A stretch of DNA of 35,654 nt from Lachnospiraceae bacterium. Lineage in GTDB: Bacteria; Bacillota; Clostridia; Lachnospirales; Lachnospiraceae. Positions 7,749 through 17,890 of the stretch are shown here, one piece after another. The position numbers were made by a program, and so were the translations under genes. Position 1 is the stretch's first letter; the number at the start of each line of letters is the position of its first letter. A model generated the notes under the pieces. The model searched no databases and was not told where the DNA came from. It worked only from the letters and a program-made list of their open reading frames with translations. The DNA lies in contig JAUNOI010000016.1 in NCBI GenBank assembly GCA_030531165.1, forward strand, positions 1 through 35,654, in the 5' to 3' direction.

Positions 7749-9149
7749 TTACACTGGATACGTTCCGTTTTCTTTATTGCCCAATTCCGGATCAATACCG
7801 TCTTTTTGAGCGGCACGGTATTTAAAGAAGTCGGTTGCAACCTGAGGGAACAATGCGTAAGATAATACGTCTTCTTCCTGTTCGGACCAGGTTTCAACTT
7901 CTTTTTTTAATTTATCTAATTCCGGTTCCAGTAAATCCGCTGGACGGCAGGTGATCGGTTCTTTATCACCGATAACCTTTTGTTTTACTTCTTCATTCAT
8001 CGGTTTCACGGTTGTGCCGTATTTACCGAGTAAAATATCTTTTGTTTCTTTTGTTGCCATTTTGTAGCGTTCACCCATCAATACATTAAATACGGACTGC
8101 GTTCCGACAATCTGAGAAGAAGGAGTAACAAGAGGTGGTTCTCCGAGATCTTTTCTCACGCGAGGAACTTCCTTTAATACCTCGTAGAACTTGTCCTCTG
8201 CTCCCTGTTCTTTTAACTGTGAAGTCAGGTTGGATAACATTCCTCCAGGAACCTGATAAAGCAAGGTTTGAATATCAACTCCCATATTTTTAGGATTCAG
8301 TAATCCTGTTTTTAAGGCTTTATCGCGGATTGGACGAAAATGATCAGCGATTTCTGATAACAATTCCTGATCAAGACCGGTATCATACGGGGTGCCTTTG
8401 AATGTCTCTACCATCACTTCGGTTGCAGGCTGGCTTGTGCCCATTGCAAATGGAGAAATTGCGGTATCGATAATATCAACACCGGCTTCCACGGCTTTCA
8501 AATAAGTCATCGAAGCAACACCGGAAGTATAGTGTGTATGCAGTTCAATTGGAAGATCGACGGTCTCTTTTAATGCACTTACCAGTTCAGAGGCCTGATA
8601 AGGAACCAAAAGACCTGCCATATCCTTGATACAGATAGAATCTGCCCCCATATCTTCAATTCTCTTTGCAATGTCCTTCCAGTAATCTAAAGTATATGCG
8701 TCTCCGAGCGTAAAAGAAAGTGCAACCTGAGCATGTGCTTTTTCCTTATTCGCTGCAGTGACGGCAGTCTGAAGATTACGAAGGTCATTCAGACAGTCAA
8801 AGATACGAATGATATCGATGCCGTTTGCAACAGATTTTTGTACGAAGTATTCTACTACATCGTCTGCATATGGACGATATCCAAGAATATTTTGTCCACG
8901 GAACAACATCTGTAATTTTGTATTTTTAAAACCATCGCGAAATTTACGAAGGCGTTCCCACGGATCTTCTTTTAAGAAGCGGAGACATGCATCAAAAGTT
9001 GCACCGCCCCAGCATTCTACGGCATGATAGCCAACCTGATCCATTTTATCGATGATCGGAAGCATTTCTTCGGTAGACATACGAGTAGCAATCAAAGACT
9101 GCTGCGCATCACGAAGAATGGTTTCTGTAATTTTAATTGGTTTTCCCAT
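7749..9149 (-). CDS. oadA: Oxaloacetate decarboxylase alpha-type carboxyltransferase (no biotin domain)
   Basis: 466 residues of the pyruvate/oxaloacetate carboxyltransferase family (transcarboxylase 5S, OadA). The TIM barrel opens with TETILRDAQQSL, where D14 is the usual metal ligand. The barrel Lys lies in CIKDMAG (about K174) and the metal-binding histidines in ELHTHYTSG (about 203-205). The chain stops after the PYC-OADA helical domain; the biotin domain found at the end of many OadA proteins is missing and is supplied by the separate gene at 10310-10678. It should move a carboxyl group between oxaloacetate/pyruvate and carboxybiotin. Last gene of the minus-strand operon. Confidence 0.9.
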   Translation of the reverse strand: MGKPIKITETILRDAQQSLIATRMSTEEMLPIIDKMDQVGYHAVECWGGATFDACLRFLKEDPWERLRKFRDGFKNTKLQMLFRGQNILGYRPYADDVVEYFVQKSVANGIDIIRIFDCLNDLRNLQTAVTAANKEKAHAQVALSFTLGDAYTLDYWKDIAKRIEDMGADSICIKDMAGLLVPYQASELVSALKETVDLPIELHTHYTSGVASMTYLKAVEAGVDIIDTAISPFAMGTSQPATEVMVETFKGTPYDTGLDQELLSEIADHFRPIRDKALKTGLLNPKNMGVDIQTLLYQVPGGMLSNLTSQLKEQGAEDKFYEVLKEVPRVRKDLGEPPLVTPSSQIVGTQSVFNVLMGERYKMATKETKDILLGKYGTTVKPMNEEVKQKVIGDKEPITCRPADLLEPELDKLKKEVETWSEQEEDVLSYALFPQVATDFFKYRAAQKDGIDPELGNKENGTYPV

Positions 9150-9163
9150 AAATATATTTCCTC

Positions 9164-10291
9164 CTAATTAATTCCAAATACAGCCATAAATACGCCGGCA
9201 GCAACCGCTGTTCCGATAACACCGGCTACATTCGGTCCCATCGCATGCATGAGCAGGAAGTTCGTAGGATCAGCTTCTGCACCTACTTTCTGGGATACAC
9301 GGGCCGCCATTGGAACGGCAGATACACCTGCGGATCCAATTAATGGATTTACTTTACCGCCGGTTACTTTACACATGAGCTTTCCAAACAAAACGCCAGA
9401 AGCAGTACCGAATGCAAAAGCGATCAAACCTAATACAACGATCTTGATCGTTGTAAAATTTAAAAAAGCTTCAGCGCTTGTTGTTGCACCTACACTGGTT
9501 CCGAGCAGGATGACAACGATATACATTAAGGCATTGGAAGCAGTTTCTGTCAACTGACGAACAACGCCGGATTCTTTAAATAAGTTTCCTAACATTAACA
9601 TACCAACCAGAGGAGCAGTTGTAGGAAGAAGCAGGCATACAACGACTGTAACAATGACCGGGAACATGATGCGTTCGATCTTTGATACAGGACGAAGCTG
9701 TTCCATTTTGATCTGACGTTCTTCTTCGGTTGTCAGAAGACGCATGATCGGTGGTTGGATGATCGGTACGAGCGACATATAAGAATATGCGGCTACGGCA
9801 ATTGGTCCCATTAATTGTGTCTGGTGCAGCTTACCTGCAAGGAAAATCGAAGTAGGACCGTCAGCGCCACCGATAATCGAGATGGCAGCAGCAGCGGCAT
9901 TATCGAATCCGAGCAGCATTGCTCCAATATACGCAGCAAAGATACCGAACTGGGCAGCAGCACCGAGAAGAAAACTCTGCGGATTTGCAATCAGGGGACC
10001 GAAATCTGTCATTGCACCAACCCCGAGGAAAATCAGGGACGGAAGAATGCTCCATTCATCTAATAAAAAGAAGTAGTGAAGAAGCCCTCCTTCAGCCATG
10101 ATATCCGGATAAATATTTACTAACAGCATACCAAAAGAAATAGGAACTAACAGTAATGGCTCATATTCCTTTTTGATAGCCAGATAAAGGAAAACGCAGG
10201 CTACACAGATCATCGCATAGTTTCCGACTGTTAAATTAAAAAATGCGGTCTGGTGTATGAGATTTCCTAAAACTTCTATAATATAACTCAT
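9164..10291 (-). CDS. oadB: Na+-translocating decarboxylase beta subunit
   Basis: 375 residues, almost entirely hydrophobic, with about ten membrane segments. It matches the beta subunits of oxaloacetate, methylmalonyl-CoA and glutaconyl-CoA decarboxylases: [17 protein letters not shown] near residues 88-104 and [15 protein letters not shown] near 141-155, regions carrying the conserved Asp residues linked to Na+ transport. It should decarboxylate carboxybiotin and use the energy to export sodium. It begins 18 bp after the biotin-carrier gene and ends 14 bp before the oadA-type gene, so co-translation in one complex is likely. The beta sequence does not reveal which decarboxylase type it serves. 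Confidence 0.92.
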   Translation of the reverse strand: MSYIIEVLGNLIHQTAFFNLTVGNYAMICVACVFLYLAIKKEYEPLLLVPISFGMLLVNIYPDIMAEGGLLHYFFLLDEWSILPSLIFLGVGAMTDFGPLIANPQSFLLGAAAQFGIFAAYIGAMLLGFDNAAAAAISIIGGADGPTSIFLAGKLHQTQLMGPIAVAAYSYMSLVPIIQPPIMRLLTTEEERQIKMEQLRPVSKIERIMFPVIVTVVVCLLLPTTAPLVGMLMLGNLFKESGVVRQLTETASNALMYIVVILLGTSVGATTSAEAFLNFTTIKIVVLGLIAFAFGTASGVLFGKLMCKVTGGKVNPLIGSAGVSAVPMAARVSQKVGAEADPTNFLLMHAMGPNVAGVIGTAVAAGVFMAVFGIN

Positions 10292-10309
10292 CGCAGTACC
10301 TCCCGCAGT

Positions 10310-10678
10310 TTAACTTAAAGTAGCGAGAACATCACCGGATTCTACCATATCTCCAACAGCTACATCAATACTTGCGATTGTTCCATCTTCCGGAGCAGTA
10401 ACTCCGATTTCCATCTTCATTGCTTCAATAATAATAACCGGATCGCCTTTCTTTACGGTCTGGCCGACAGAAGTAGGGATATTGAAAACTTTTCCGGCAG
10501 CCCCTGTTCTGACATCGATGCTTCCGGCGGCAGGAGCTGCCGGTTTTGCTGCTGGTGCAGCAGGAGCGGAAGGGGTTGTCGGGGCAGCAACAGGAGCAGT
10601 TGAAGCAGCACCTGTTTTTTCCTCTACGGTAACATCATATGAGGTACCGTTTACCGTAATTGTATATTGTTTTATCAT
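10310..10678 (-). CDS. Biotin carrier protein (gamma/1.3S-type subunit)
   Basis: 122 residues: a short N-terminal beta segment (MIKQYTITVNGTSYDV), a flexible Ala/Pro-rich linker (about residues 24-52), and a C-terminal biotinyl domain with the biotin-accepting Lys in EAMKMEIG (K88). This layout matches MmdC/GcdC and the 1.3S subunit of transcarboxylase. Biotin on K88 would shuttle carboxyl groups between the carboxyltransferases and the membrane beta subunit. It is the only biotin domain in the operon, so both carboxyltransferases must share it if all five products form one complex. Confidence 0.93.
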   Translation of the reverse strand: MIKQYTITVNGTSYDVTVEEKTGAASTAPVAAPTTPSAPAAPAAKPAAPAAGSIDVRTGAAGKVFNIPTSVGQTVKKGDPVIIIEAMKMEIGVTAPEDGTIASIDVAVGDMVESGDVLATLS

Positions 10679-10698
10679 AATTGTAATCCTCCTATAAT

Positions 10699-11067
10699 TT
10701 AAATGGTTTTATTCCAGTGATTCGCAGCTGAACGGCGAATGGAACGAACAACAAAAGCATCTTCCGGAACACCTGTTGAGGCAGCGATTGCGGCAGTGAT
10801 TACCGCGATTAATTCCAGATCATCTTCAGGATGATCTGAAGCTGCAGGCTGAACGGCAGATATCGGAGTCGTTGCGGGAGCCGATTTGCTTGTTTTTTGT
10901 TTTGGTTCCTTCTTATTAAATGATTCCAGAATTTTAGGAATATATGCCAGCAGGGAAATCAGAAGGCTGATAAAAATTAACACAGCAAATACTGTTCCCA
11001 TGCCGAGTACGGTGTTCAACAAAGCGGTTTTAAAGACTTCTCCGATTGATAATAATGGAAAATACAT
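10699..11067 (-). CDS. OadG-family small membrane subunit of Na+-pump decarboxylase
   Basis: 122 residues with one N-terminal membrane helix (about residues 12-42, including TVLGMGTVFAVLIFISLLIS), a Lys/Ala/Pro/Thr-rich linker and a C-terminal segment (LIAVITAAIAASTG, then FVVRSIRR) typical of the OadG/MmdD delta-gamma family. In known complexes this subunit anchors the carboxyltransferase to the membrane beta subunit and aids assembly. The ending SAANHWNK resembles related clostridial proteins. It sits 15 bp downstream of the acyl-CoA carboxyltransferase-like gene. The start is weakly supported (AAGGCGG 9 bases upstream). Confidence 0.85.
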   Translation of the reverse strand: MYFPLLSIGEVFKTALLNTVLGMGTVFAVLIFISLLISLLAYIPKILESFNKKEPKQKTSKSAPATTPISAVQPAASDHPEDDLELIAVITAAIAASTGVPEDAFVVRSIRRSAANHWNKTI

Positions 11068-11082
11068 GTTATCGCCGCCTTT

Positions 11083-12507
11083 CTATATGCTCAGATGCTT
11101 TTTGTATTTTACAGATTCCTGCTTGGTTGCGAGCATTTCAAAAGCACTGATCAGATATTTTCGTGTGTCCTGAGGGCGGATGATCATATCCACATAGCCG
11201 CGTGATGCAGCAGATGCAGCACTGTTATACAAATGATCATATTCCACAGCTTTTTGGCGAATGAAAGAAGCACTCTCACCCTCGTGTAAAATCTTCACAG
11301 CATGAGTACCATCCATGGAACCGATCGTTGCACTGTCAAAAGCATATACAAGATCAATTCCTAATGATTTGCTGCCCATAATGGTTCCTGCAGAGCCCAT
11401 TGCGCATTCGGTGATCAGCGTTACCTTCGGTATGGTTGCAGATGCATATGCAGATGCAAGTGCAGCGCATGCGGCCGGTGTATGAATCTCCGATTCAAAT
11501 GAGCTTTCAAATCCGGTCACATTCGATAAGGTAAGAACCGGTATATGGAAAGCATCGCAGAATTTAATGAAAGAAGCGGCTTTATTAGCTCCGTCTGCAG
11601 TTAATACAGCCGGGAATGTTTCCTCGCTATCCGTTACATTCTGTCGGTTTGCTACGCATCCGATCGTCATACCGTCCAGTTTCAAGAAACCGGTTACCAT
11701 TTCTCTGGCAGTCTCTTTTTTAGTTTCGATAAAATCATAGTTATCAGCAATGATAGAAAGGACAAGTGCAGCGTCAGAAGATGCATTCTCGATTCCTTCA
11801 CATATACGGTTAAGATCGTCAGCACATGGCTCTTGCATGATCGAAAAACGGTTATTAGCTGGAAGGATTCCGATAAAGCGTCTGACTTCTGCATAGATTT
11901 CATCTTCGGTGCCGCAAAAATCAATGCTTTGTGTATATTTTGATTTCCATTCAGCGGAAGCGGTATCACAAGTTTCTTTTGTATTTGCCGGAATTGTATT
12001 TGGAGACTGTAAAAACAGATGTCCTTTTTTCTCCTCCACAAAAGTAAAATCAGACAATGCCGGAATTACGGATACTCCACCTCCGCAGTCGCCCATAACG
12101 AGGGTGATCTGTGGAATGACGCCGGAAGCAAAAGCCTGTTTTTGGTAGATCGTACCGAGACCATTCAGCGCATCGGTGGATTCATGTAATCGTAAACCGG
12201 AACAATCGATGATACCGATGATTGGGGCTCCCATCTTCAGAGCCATGTTATAAAGATTCGTGATTTTTCTGCTATGCATTTCTCCAATTGCTCCGCCCAA
12301 TACGGAAGCATCCTGACTGTAAATATAAACAAGCGCATCGTTGATTAATCCGTAGCCTGTTAATACTCCGTCGGCAGGAGTTTCTTCTTCATATAGATGA
12401 AAATCAGTAGAACGTGCAGTGATGCCCGCACCGATTTCTACAAAACTATTCGCATCTAATAGAGAATGAACTCTTGTCAAAGCAGAATTGCTTGATGAAT
12501 TTTTCAT
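11083..12507 (-). CDS. Acyl-CoA carboxyltransferase-like subunit (MmdA/12S type), divergent
   Basis: 474 residues with two crotonase-like halves as in methylmalonyl-CoA decarboxylase alpha, propionyl-CoA carboxylase beta and transcarboxylase 12S. Half one has DGVLTGYGLI, LGGAIGEMHSRKI and SGVIPQITLVMGDCGGG; half two has GFLKLDGMTIGCVANRQ, CDAFHIPVLTL and AMGSAGTIMGSKSLGIDLVYA. Several usual positions differ: GPCAGGA is GDCGGG, the PGF-type loop is NVTGFESS, and GGAY is GSAG. It is also about 35-40 residues shorter than typical MmdA. The acyl-CoA substrate is therefore uncertain (malonyl-, methylmalonyl- or another CoA ester). First gene of the operon, with RBS GGAGG upstream. Confidence 0.8.
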   Translation of the reverse strand: MKNSSSNSALTRVHSLLDANSFVEIGAGITARSTDFHLYEEETPADGVLTGYGLINDALVYIYSQDASVLGGAIGEMHSRKITNLYNMALKMGAPIIGIIDCSGLRLHESTDALNGLGTIYQKQAFASGVIPQITLVMGDCGGGVSVIPALSDFTFVEEKKGHLFLQSPNTIPANTKETCDTASAEWKSKYTQSIDFCGTEDEIYAEVRRFIGILPANNRFSIMQEPCADDLNRICEGIENASSDAALVLSIIADNYDFIETKKETAREMVTGFLKLDGMTIGCVANRQNVTDSEETFPAVLTADGANKAASFIKFCDAFHIPVLTLSNVTGFESSFESEIHTPAACAALASAYASATIPKVTLITECAMGSAGTIMGSKSLGIDLVYAFDSATIGSMDGTHAVKILHEGESASFIRQKAVEYDHLYNSAASAASRGYVDMIIRPQDTRKYLISAFEMLATKQESVKYKKHLSI

Positions 12508-12530
12508 ATGTTTCCTCCATTTTATATAAA

Positions 12531-12548
12531 TGTGATAAAGAAATCACA
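12531..12548 (-). promoter_or_regulatory. Palindrome in the leader of the decarboxylase operon
   Basis: TGTGAT-N6-ATCACA is a perfect 6+6 inverted repeat between the putative -10 and the RBS of the first decarboxylase gene. It could be an operator that blocks elongation or a small leader hairpin. The arm sequence recalls Crp/Fnr-type sites, but the TGTGA/TCACA spacing is 8, not the classical 6. No regulator can be assigned. Confidence 0.4.
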
Positions 12549-12565
12549 AGGTTAGCTCCACGAGT

Positions 12566-12594
12566 ATTTTACTCTTTTTGATGTCATGATTCAA
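12566..12594 (-). promoter_or_regulatory. Sigma-A-type promoter of the decarboxylase operon
   Basis: Read on the minus strand, TTGAAT (12594-12589) and TAAAAT (12571-12566) are separated by exactly 17 bp, followed by a leader of about 50 nt to the start at 12507. A small palindrome GAGTA-TTT-TACTC (12562-12574) covers the -10 and might bind a regulator. No second promoter is evident inside the tightly spaced operon. Confidence 0.6.
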
Positions 12595-12722
12595 GAAAAA
12601 ACACAGTTTATTTTATACATATTTTCTATGAAAATGATTATTTTTCTTTATAATGAGAATTGTTTTTTTGGTCTATTATAAAAAGTTTTGAAAAAAGGAC
12701 AAAAAAATCTCCCTTTTAGGGG

Positions 12723-12750
12723 TTGACAAAGAAAAATAAAGTGATAATAT
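12723..12750 (+). promoter_or_regulatory. Promoter of the hrcA heat-shock operon
   Basis: A consensus TTGACA at 12723-12728 and an AT-rich -10 (TAATAT at 12745-12750, spacing 16; GATAAT at 12743-12748 overlaps it). The CIRCE element begins 16 bp downstream, the usual place for HrcA repression of a vegetative promoter. Together with the opposing decarboxylase promoter this accounts for most of the gene-free 12508-12818 interval; the AT-rich centre (about 12600-12720) shows nothing else clear. Confidence 0.75.
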
Positions 12751-12765
12751 AGTGGATGAAAGATG

Positions 12766-12792
12766 TTAGCACTCAAATCGCACGAGTGCTAA
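12766..12792. promoter_or_regulatory. CIRCE operator (HrcA binding site)
   Basis: TTAGCACTC-N9-GAGTGCTAA is present with both arms perfect. CIRCE is the established operator of HrcA, which represses dnaK and groE operons until heat stress. It lies between the promoter and hrcA, which begins at 12819, so it is also transcribed and can form a leader hairpin. Confidence 0.97.
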
Positions 12793-12818
12793 TAAACTTA
12801 AAAAGGAAGGAGACAGGG

Positions 12819-13847
12819 ATGGAATTAACAACCAGAAAGAAAAAAATATTACATGCGATCATCATGAATTATCTTGAAACGGGTGAGCCAGTTGGATCGC
12901 GGACGATTTCCAAGAGCCCTGATATTAAACTTTCATCTGCAACTATCCGTAATGAGATGGCAGATCTGGAAGAGATGGGACTGATTCTCCAACCTTATAC
13001 ATCGGCTGGGAGGATACCTTCTGATCTGGGATATCGTTATTATGTAGATCAGCTGATGCAGGAAAAGGAAGCAGAGGAAGAAAGAAAAGAGGCATTGCTT
13101 CAGAGGGTTGACCGGATGGAAGTGATGTTGGAACAGGTTGCTTCTGTACTTGCTTCTAATACGAATTATGCAACTATGGTAACAGCACCTCAGTATAAGA
13201 ATTCTCGTGTGAAATTCGTTCAGCTATCCCAAGTGGATGAAGAAAGTCTGCTGGCAGTTATCGTAATTGAAGGAAATGTCGTTAAGAATCATCTGATTCG
13301 TGTACCGGAACCTTTAATGAACGATGAAGTTTTGAAGATGAATGTTCTTTTGAACAGTTTCTTACAGGGACTGAGTTTGAGGGATATTAATTTAGAGCTG
13401 ATCGAAACGATGAAAATACAGGCAGGGATTCATTCTGATATATTAGACTGTATCTTGCAGGGAATTTCAGCAGCGATCAAAGAGGCGGATGAGCTTGAGA
13501 TTTATACGAGCGGTACGACGAACATTTTTAAATATCCGGAATTAGGTAATCCGGAAACGGCGACAAAATTGCTGGATACTTTGGTTGAAAAGAAAGCATT
13601 GACCAGATTTGTAGATGAAACCCAGGATTCTGATGAAGAACATACGGGTATTCAGGTATACATTGGCAATGAAATGAATCTACAGAATATGGAAGATTGT
13701 AGTCTGGTAACAGCTACTTATGAATTAGATGGCGGTGGTATGGGAACGATAGGAATTATTGGTCCAAAGCGCATGAATTATTCAAAGGTAGTGAAGACTT
13801 TAAAGAATCTGACCGGAGAGTTGGATGAGATATTTAAAAAGAAGTAA
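12819..13847 (+). CDS. hrcA: Heat-inducible transcription repressor HrcA
   Basis: 342 residues. The N-terminal winged helix (TTRKKKILHAIIMNYLETGEPVGS, then SSATIRNEMADLEEMGLI) and the linking segment (QPYTSAGRIPSDLGYRYYVD) are diagnostic of HrcA; a GAF-like dimerisation domain follows. It represses this operon through the CIRCE site just upstream. The open frame starts at 12756, but that start would overlap the CIRCE element; GGAAGGAGA before the ATG at 12819 gives the usual HrcA length. It is followed by grpE after 21 bp. Confidence 0.96.
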   Translation: MELTTRKKKILHAIIMNYLETGEPVGSRTISKSPDIKLSSATIRNEMADLEEMGLILQPYTSAGRIPSDLGYRYYVDQLMQEKEAEEERKEALLQRVDRMEVMLEQVASVLASNTNYATMVTAPQYKNSRVKFVQLSQVDEESLLAVIVIEGNVVKNHLIRVPEPLMNDEVLKMNVLLNSFLQGLSLRDINLELIETMKIQAGIHSDILDCILQGISAAIKEADELEIYTSGTTNIFKYPELGNPETATKLLDTLVEKKALTRFVDETQDSDEEHTGIQVYIGNEMNLQNMEDCSLVTATYELDGGGMGTIGIIGPKRMNYSKVVKTLKNLTGELDEIFKKK

Positions 13848-13868
13848 TAAAAGAAAGGTGGGCCATCT

Positions 13869-14414
13869 GTGGAAAAGAAAGTGAAAGAAGAAGCAATGGA
13901 ACAAGAAGTTGTGGAAGAAGTGACAGAAGAAAAAGAAGCACAGACGGAAGAAGAAGTTTCAGAAGAAACTTCTGAAGATCCAAAAGATAAAAAAATTGAA
14001 GAATTAAATGACCGATATCAGCGGCTAATGGCAGAATTTGAGAATGCCAGAAAGCGCATGGCGAAAGAATCAATGCAAAAATACGATATGGGAGCAAAAG
14101 ATGTTTTAGAAAAACTGCTTCCAGTCGTTGATAATTTTGAAAGAGGTCTGGCGGCAGTTGCTGAAGAGGAAAAGGAAAGTCCTTTTGTTCAAGGAATTGA
14201 AGCGATTTATAAACAGCTGATGACAACATTAGAAGGAATTGGCGTGGCTCCAATGAATGCAGAAGGAAAGGAATTTAATCCGGATCTTCACAATGCGGTG
14301 ATGCATGTCGAAGACGACGCTTTCGAAGAAAACGTTGTAGCAGAAGAACTGCAAAAAGGCTATATATATAAAGACAGCGTTCTTCGCCACAGCATGGTAA
14401 AGGTTGCGAACTGA
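13869..14414 (+). CDS. grpE: GrpE, nucleotide exchange factor for DnaK
   Basis: 181 residues. An acidic, Glu-rich N-terminal segment (about residues 1-40) precedes the long dimeric coiled coil (IEELNDRYQRLMAEFENARKR is the family signature region) and the C-terminal beta domain (FNPDLHNAVMHVED, then LQKGYIYKDSVLRHSMVKVA). It releases ADP from DnaK. The GTG start is preceded by AAAGGTGG at a good distance. The acidic, low-complexity beginning is usual for clostridial GrpE. The gene is separated from dnaK by a structured 185 bp spacer. Confidence 0.96.
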   Translation: MEKKVKEEAMEQEVVEEVTEEKEAQTEEEVSEETSEDPKDKKIEELNDRYQRLMAEFENARKRMAKESMQKYDMGAKDVLEKLLPVVDNFERGLAAVAEEEKESPFVQGIEAIYKQLMTTLEGIGVAPMNAEGKEFNPDLHNAVMHVEDDAFEENVVAEELQKGYIYKDSVLRHSMVKVAN

Positions 14415-14417
14415 CAT

Positions 14418-14530
14418 TGAGCACTTAGCGAAAACGAGCGTTAGCGAAGTTTGAGGTTAGTGCGAAAGTCGTTCCTGAGACTCAGTGAGTCCGAGCCGAA
14501 GGGCGAAAGACAAACGCTAGTCGAATGGAA
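14418..14530. repeat. Structured GC-richer spacer between grpE and dnaK
   Basis: The first two thirds of this 185 bp gap differ in composition from the genes around it. They contain a direct repeat TTAGCGAA (14426 and 14441), a perfect hairpin GACTC-AGT-GAGTC (14479-14491) and distant arms AGCGTT/AACGCT (14437-14442 and 14513-14518). The last 70 bp are AT-rich and lead to the dnaK RBS. It could be a dispersed intergenic repeat or an mRNA processing/stability element tuning dnaK against grpE. No open frame is credible. Confidence 0.5.
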
Positions 14531-14578
14531 CATCCTTATTTTAATTAAAAAAGTAACACATATATTTCAATGGTATAG

Positions 14579-16453
<1,875 letters not shown>

Positions 16454-16486
16454 TTTTAGTGCGAAAACCAGTATAAAACATAACGA

Positions 16487-16570
16487 TGAGAAATCTGCTT
16501 TGCGGGTTTCTCACGTTTTCATGCAGCGGCAAATGGAGATGCAGACATTCTTCTACGGCTTATGCTGCAT
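16487..16570. other. Inverted repeats in the dnaK-dnaJ spacer
   Basis: The 156 bp gap holds two stem candidates: TGAGAAA/TTTCTCA (16487-16493 and 16507-16513) with extra pairing inside, followed by a short T-rich stretch, and ATGCAGC/GCTGCAT (16521-16527 and 16564-16570). The first may act as a partial terminator that lowers dnaJ expression relative to dnaK. No gene is seen here. Confidence 0.4.
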
Positions 16571-16609
16571 ATAAGTGGAGCGATCAAACTGTAGAGAGGT
16601 TGTATTAAA

Positions 16610-17749
16610 ATGGCAGATAAAAGAGATTATTATGAGGTTCTTGGGGTAAGCAAAGGTGCTACCGAGGCGGAGATTAAACGTGCATATCGAAAAGTAGCCA
16701 AAAAATATCATCCGGATATGAACCCGGGAGATAAAGAGGCAGAGGCAAAGTTCAAAGAAGCAACAGAAGCATATGAGGTCTTGAGTGATTCTCAAAAACG
16801 TTCTCAATATGATCAATTCGGTCATGCAGCATTTGATCAGAACGGTGGATTCGGCGGCGGTGCCGGCGGGTTTGGCGGCTTTGACTTTAGTGGCGGCGAT
16901 ATGGGAGACATTTTTGGCGATTTATTCGGCGGTATGTTTGGCGGTGGTTCTCGTGCCAAACGTAATGGACCGACACAGGGGGCACATGTGCGCGCCGGTG
17001 TAAGGGTTACTTTTGAAGAAGCTGTATTTGGCTGTACAAAAGAATTGGAAATTACGCTGAAAGATGAATGTGAAACCTGTCATGGAACAGGAGCAAAACC
17101 AGGTACATCTCCGGAGACCTGTCCAAAATGTGGTGGCCGCGGTCAGATTGTATATACACAGCAATCTATGTTCGGAACAGTCCAGAACGTCCAGACCTGT
17201 CCGGAGTGTGGAGGATCTGGAAAAGTTATCCGTCAAAAATGTACAAAATGCGGTGGAACCGGCTATGAAAGCAAGCGAAAGAAGATTCAGGTTACGGTTC
17301 CGGCAGGTATCGACAATGGACAGAGCATCCGGATTCGTGGAAAAGGAGAACCGGGAAAGAATGGGGGACCGCGTGGCGATTTACTTGTAACGGTAACTGT
17401 CAGCCGTCATCCGAAGTTCCAGCGTAGAGAATATGATCTGTTTTCTACGGAGCCGATTACATTTGCACAGGCAGCACTGGGTGCTACAATCCATATCCAG
17501 ACCGTTGATGGAGCTTATGAACATACCATTAAGCCGGGAACACAGACGGATACAAAAGTTCGTTTGAAAGGAAAAGGAGTACCGTCGATTCGAAATAAAA
17601 ATGTTCGGGGCGATCACTATGTAACTTTAGTTGTACAGGTTCCGGAATCAATGAATGAAAAGCAAAAGCAGGCTCTTCGGGCTTATCAGGAAGCCATGGG
17701 AGAAGTTTCCACTGAAAAAAAAGGATTCTTTGGCAAGCATAAAAAATAA
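16610..17749 (+). CDS. dnaJ: Molecular chaperone DnaJ (Hsp40)
   Basis: 379 residues with all parts of a class A J-protein: the J domain (residues 4-70) with the HPD motif in [10 protein letters not shown]; a Gly/Phe-rich linker (about 75-110); four zinc-binding repeats ([32 protein letters not shown]); and the C-terminal substrate-binding domain. It stimulates DnaK ATPase and delivers clients. It is the last heat-shock gene before the hairpin at 17753-17790. The ending GFFGKHKK is common in the family. Confidence 0.97.
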   Translation: MADKRDYYEVLGVSKGATEAEIKRAYRKVAKKYHPDMNPGDKEAEAKFKEATEAYEVLSDSQKRSQYDQFGHAAFDQNGGFGGGAGGFGGFDFSGGDMGDIFGDLFGGMFGGGSRAKRNGPTQGAHVRAGVRVTFEEAVFGCTKELEITLKDECETCHGTGAKPGTSPETCPKCGGRGQIVYTQQSMFGTVQNVQTCPECGGSGKVIRQKCTKCGGTGYESKRKKIQVTVPAGIDNGQSIRIRGKGEPGKNGGPRGDLLVTVTVSRHPKFQRREYDLFSTEPITFAQAALGATIHIQTVDGAYEHTIKPGTQTDTKVRLKGKGVPSIRNKNVRGDHYVTLVVQVPESMNEKQKQALRAYQEAMGEVSTEKKGFFGKHKK

Positions 17750-17752
17750 AGG

Positions 17753-17790
17753 AAAAAACAGGTTGTATAAGAATATATAGCCTGTTTTTT
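17753..17790 (+). terminator. Rho-independent terminator after dnaJ
   Basis: AAAAAACAGG (17753-17762) pairs with CCTGTTTTTT (17781-17790). The stem ends in a run of six T and lies 4 bp after the dnaJ stop. The A-tract on the left also allows function on the minus strand. It separates the heat-shock operon from the following peptidase-prmA transcript. Confidence 0.85.
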
Positions 17791-17830
17791 GCACTATAGA
17801 GGGTTTGGCACGGACTTCTTTGCTTTGTTC

Positions 17831-17858
17831 TTGACGTCCTTCCTATAAATGTTATAAA
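17831..17858 (+). promoter_or_regulatory. Sigma-A-type promoter of the C39 peptidase-prmA-rsmE-thiI unit
   Basis: TTGACG (17831-17836) and TATAAA (17853-17858) are 16 bp apart, 33 bp before the preferred start at 17891. The genes from here to thiI are spaced by 1-20 bp without other evident promoters, so this site may drive them all. Confidence 0.6.
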
Positions 17859-17890
17859 ATAACAGATAGCATATTATGATGGAGAAAATT

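Noticed and set aside
12531-12548. Classical CRP site upstream of the decarboxylase operon
   Set aside because: TGTGA and TCACA are 8 bases apart instead of 6, so it was kept only as an unassigned palindrome.
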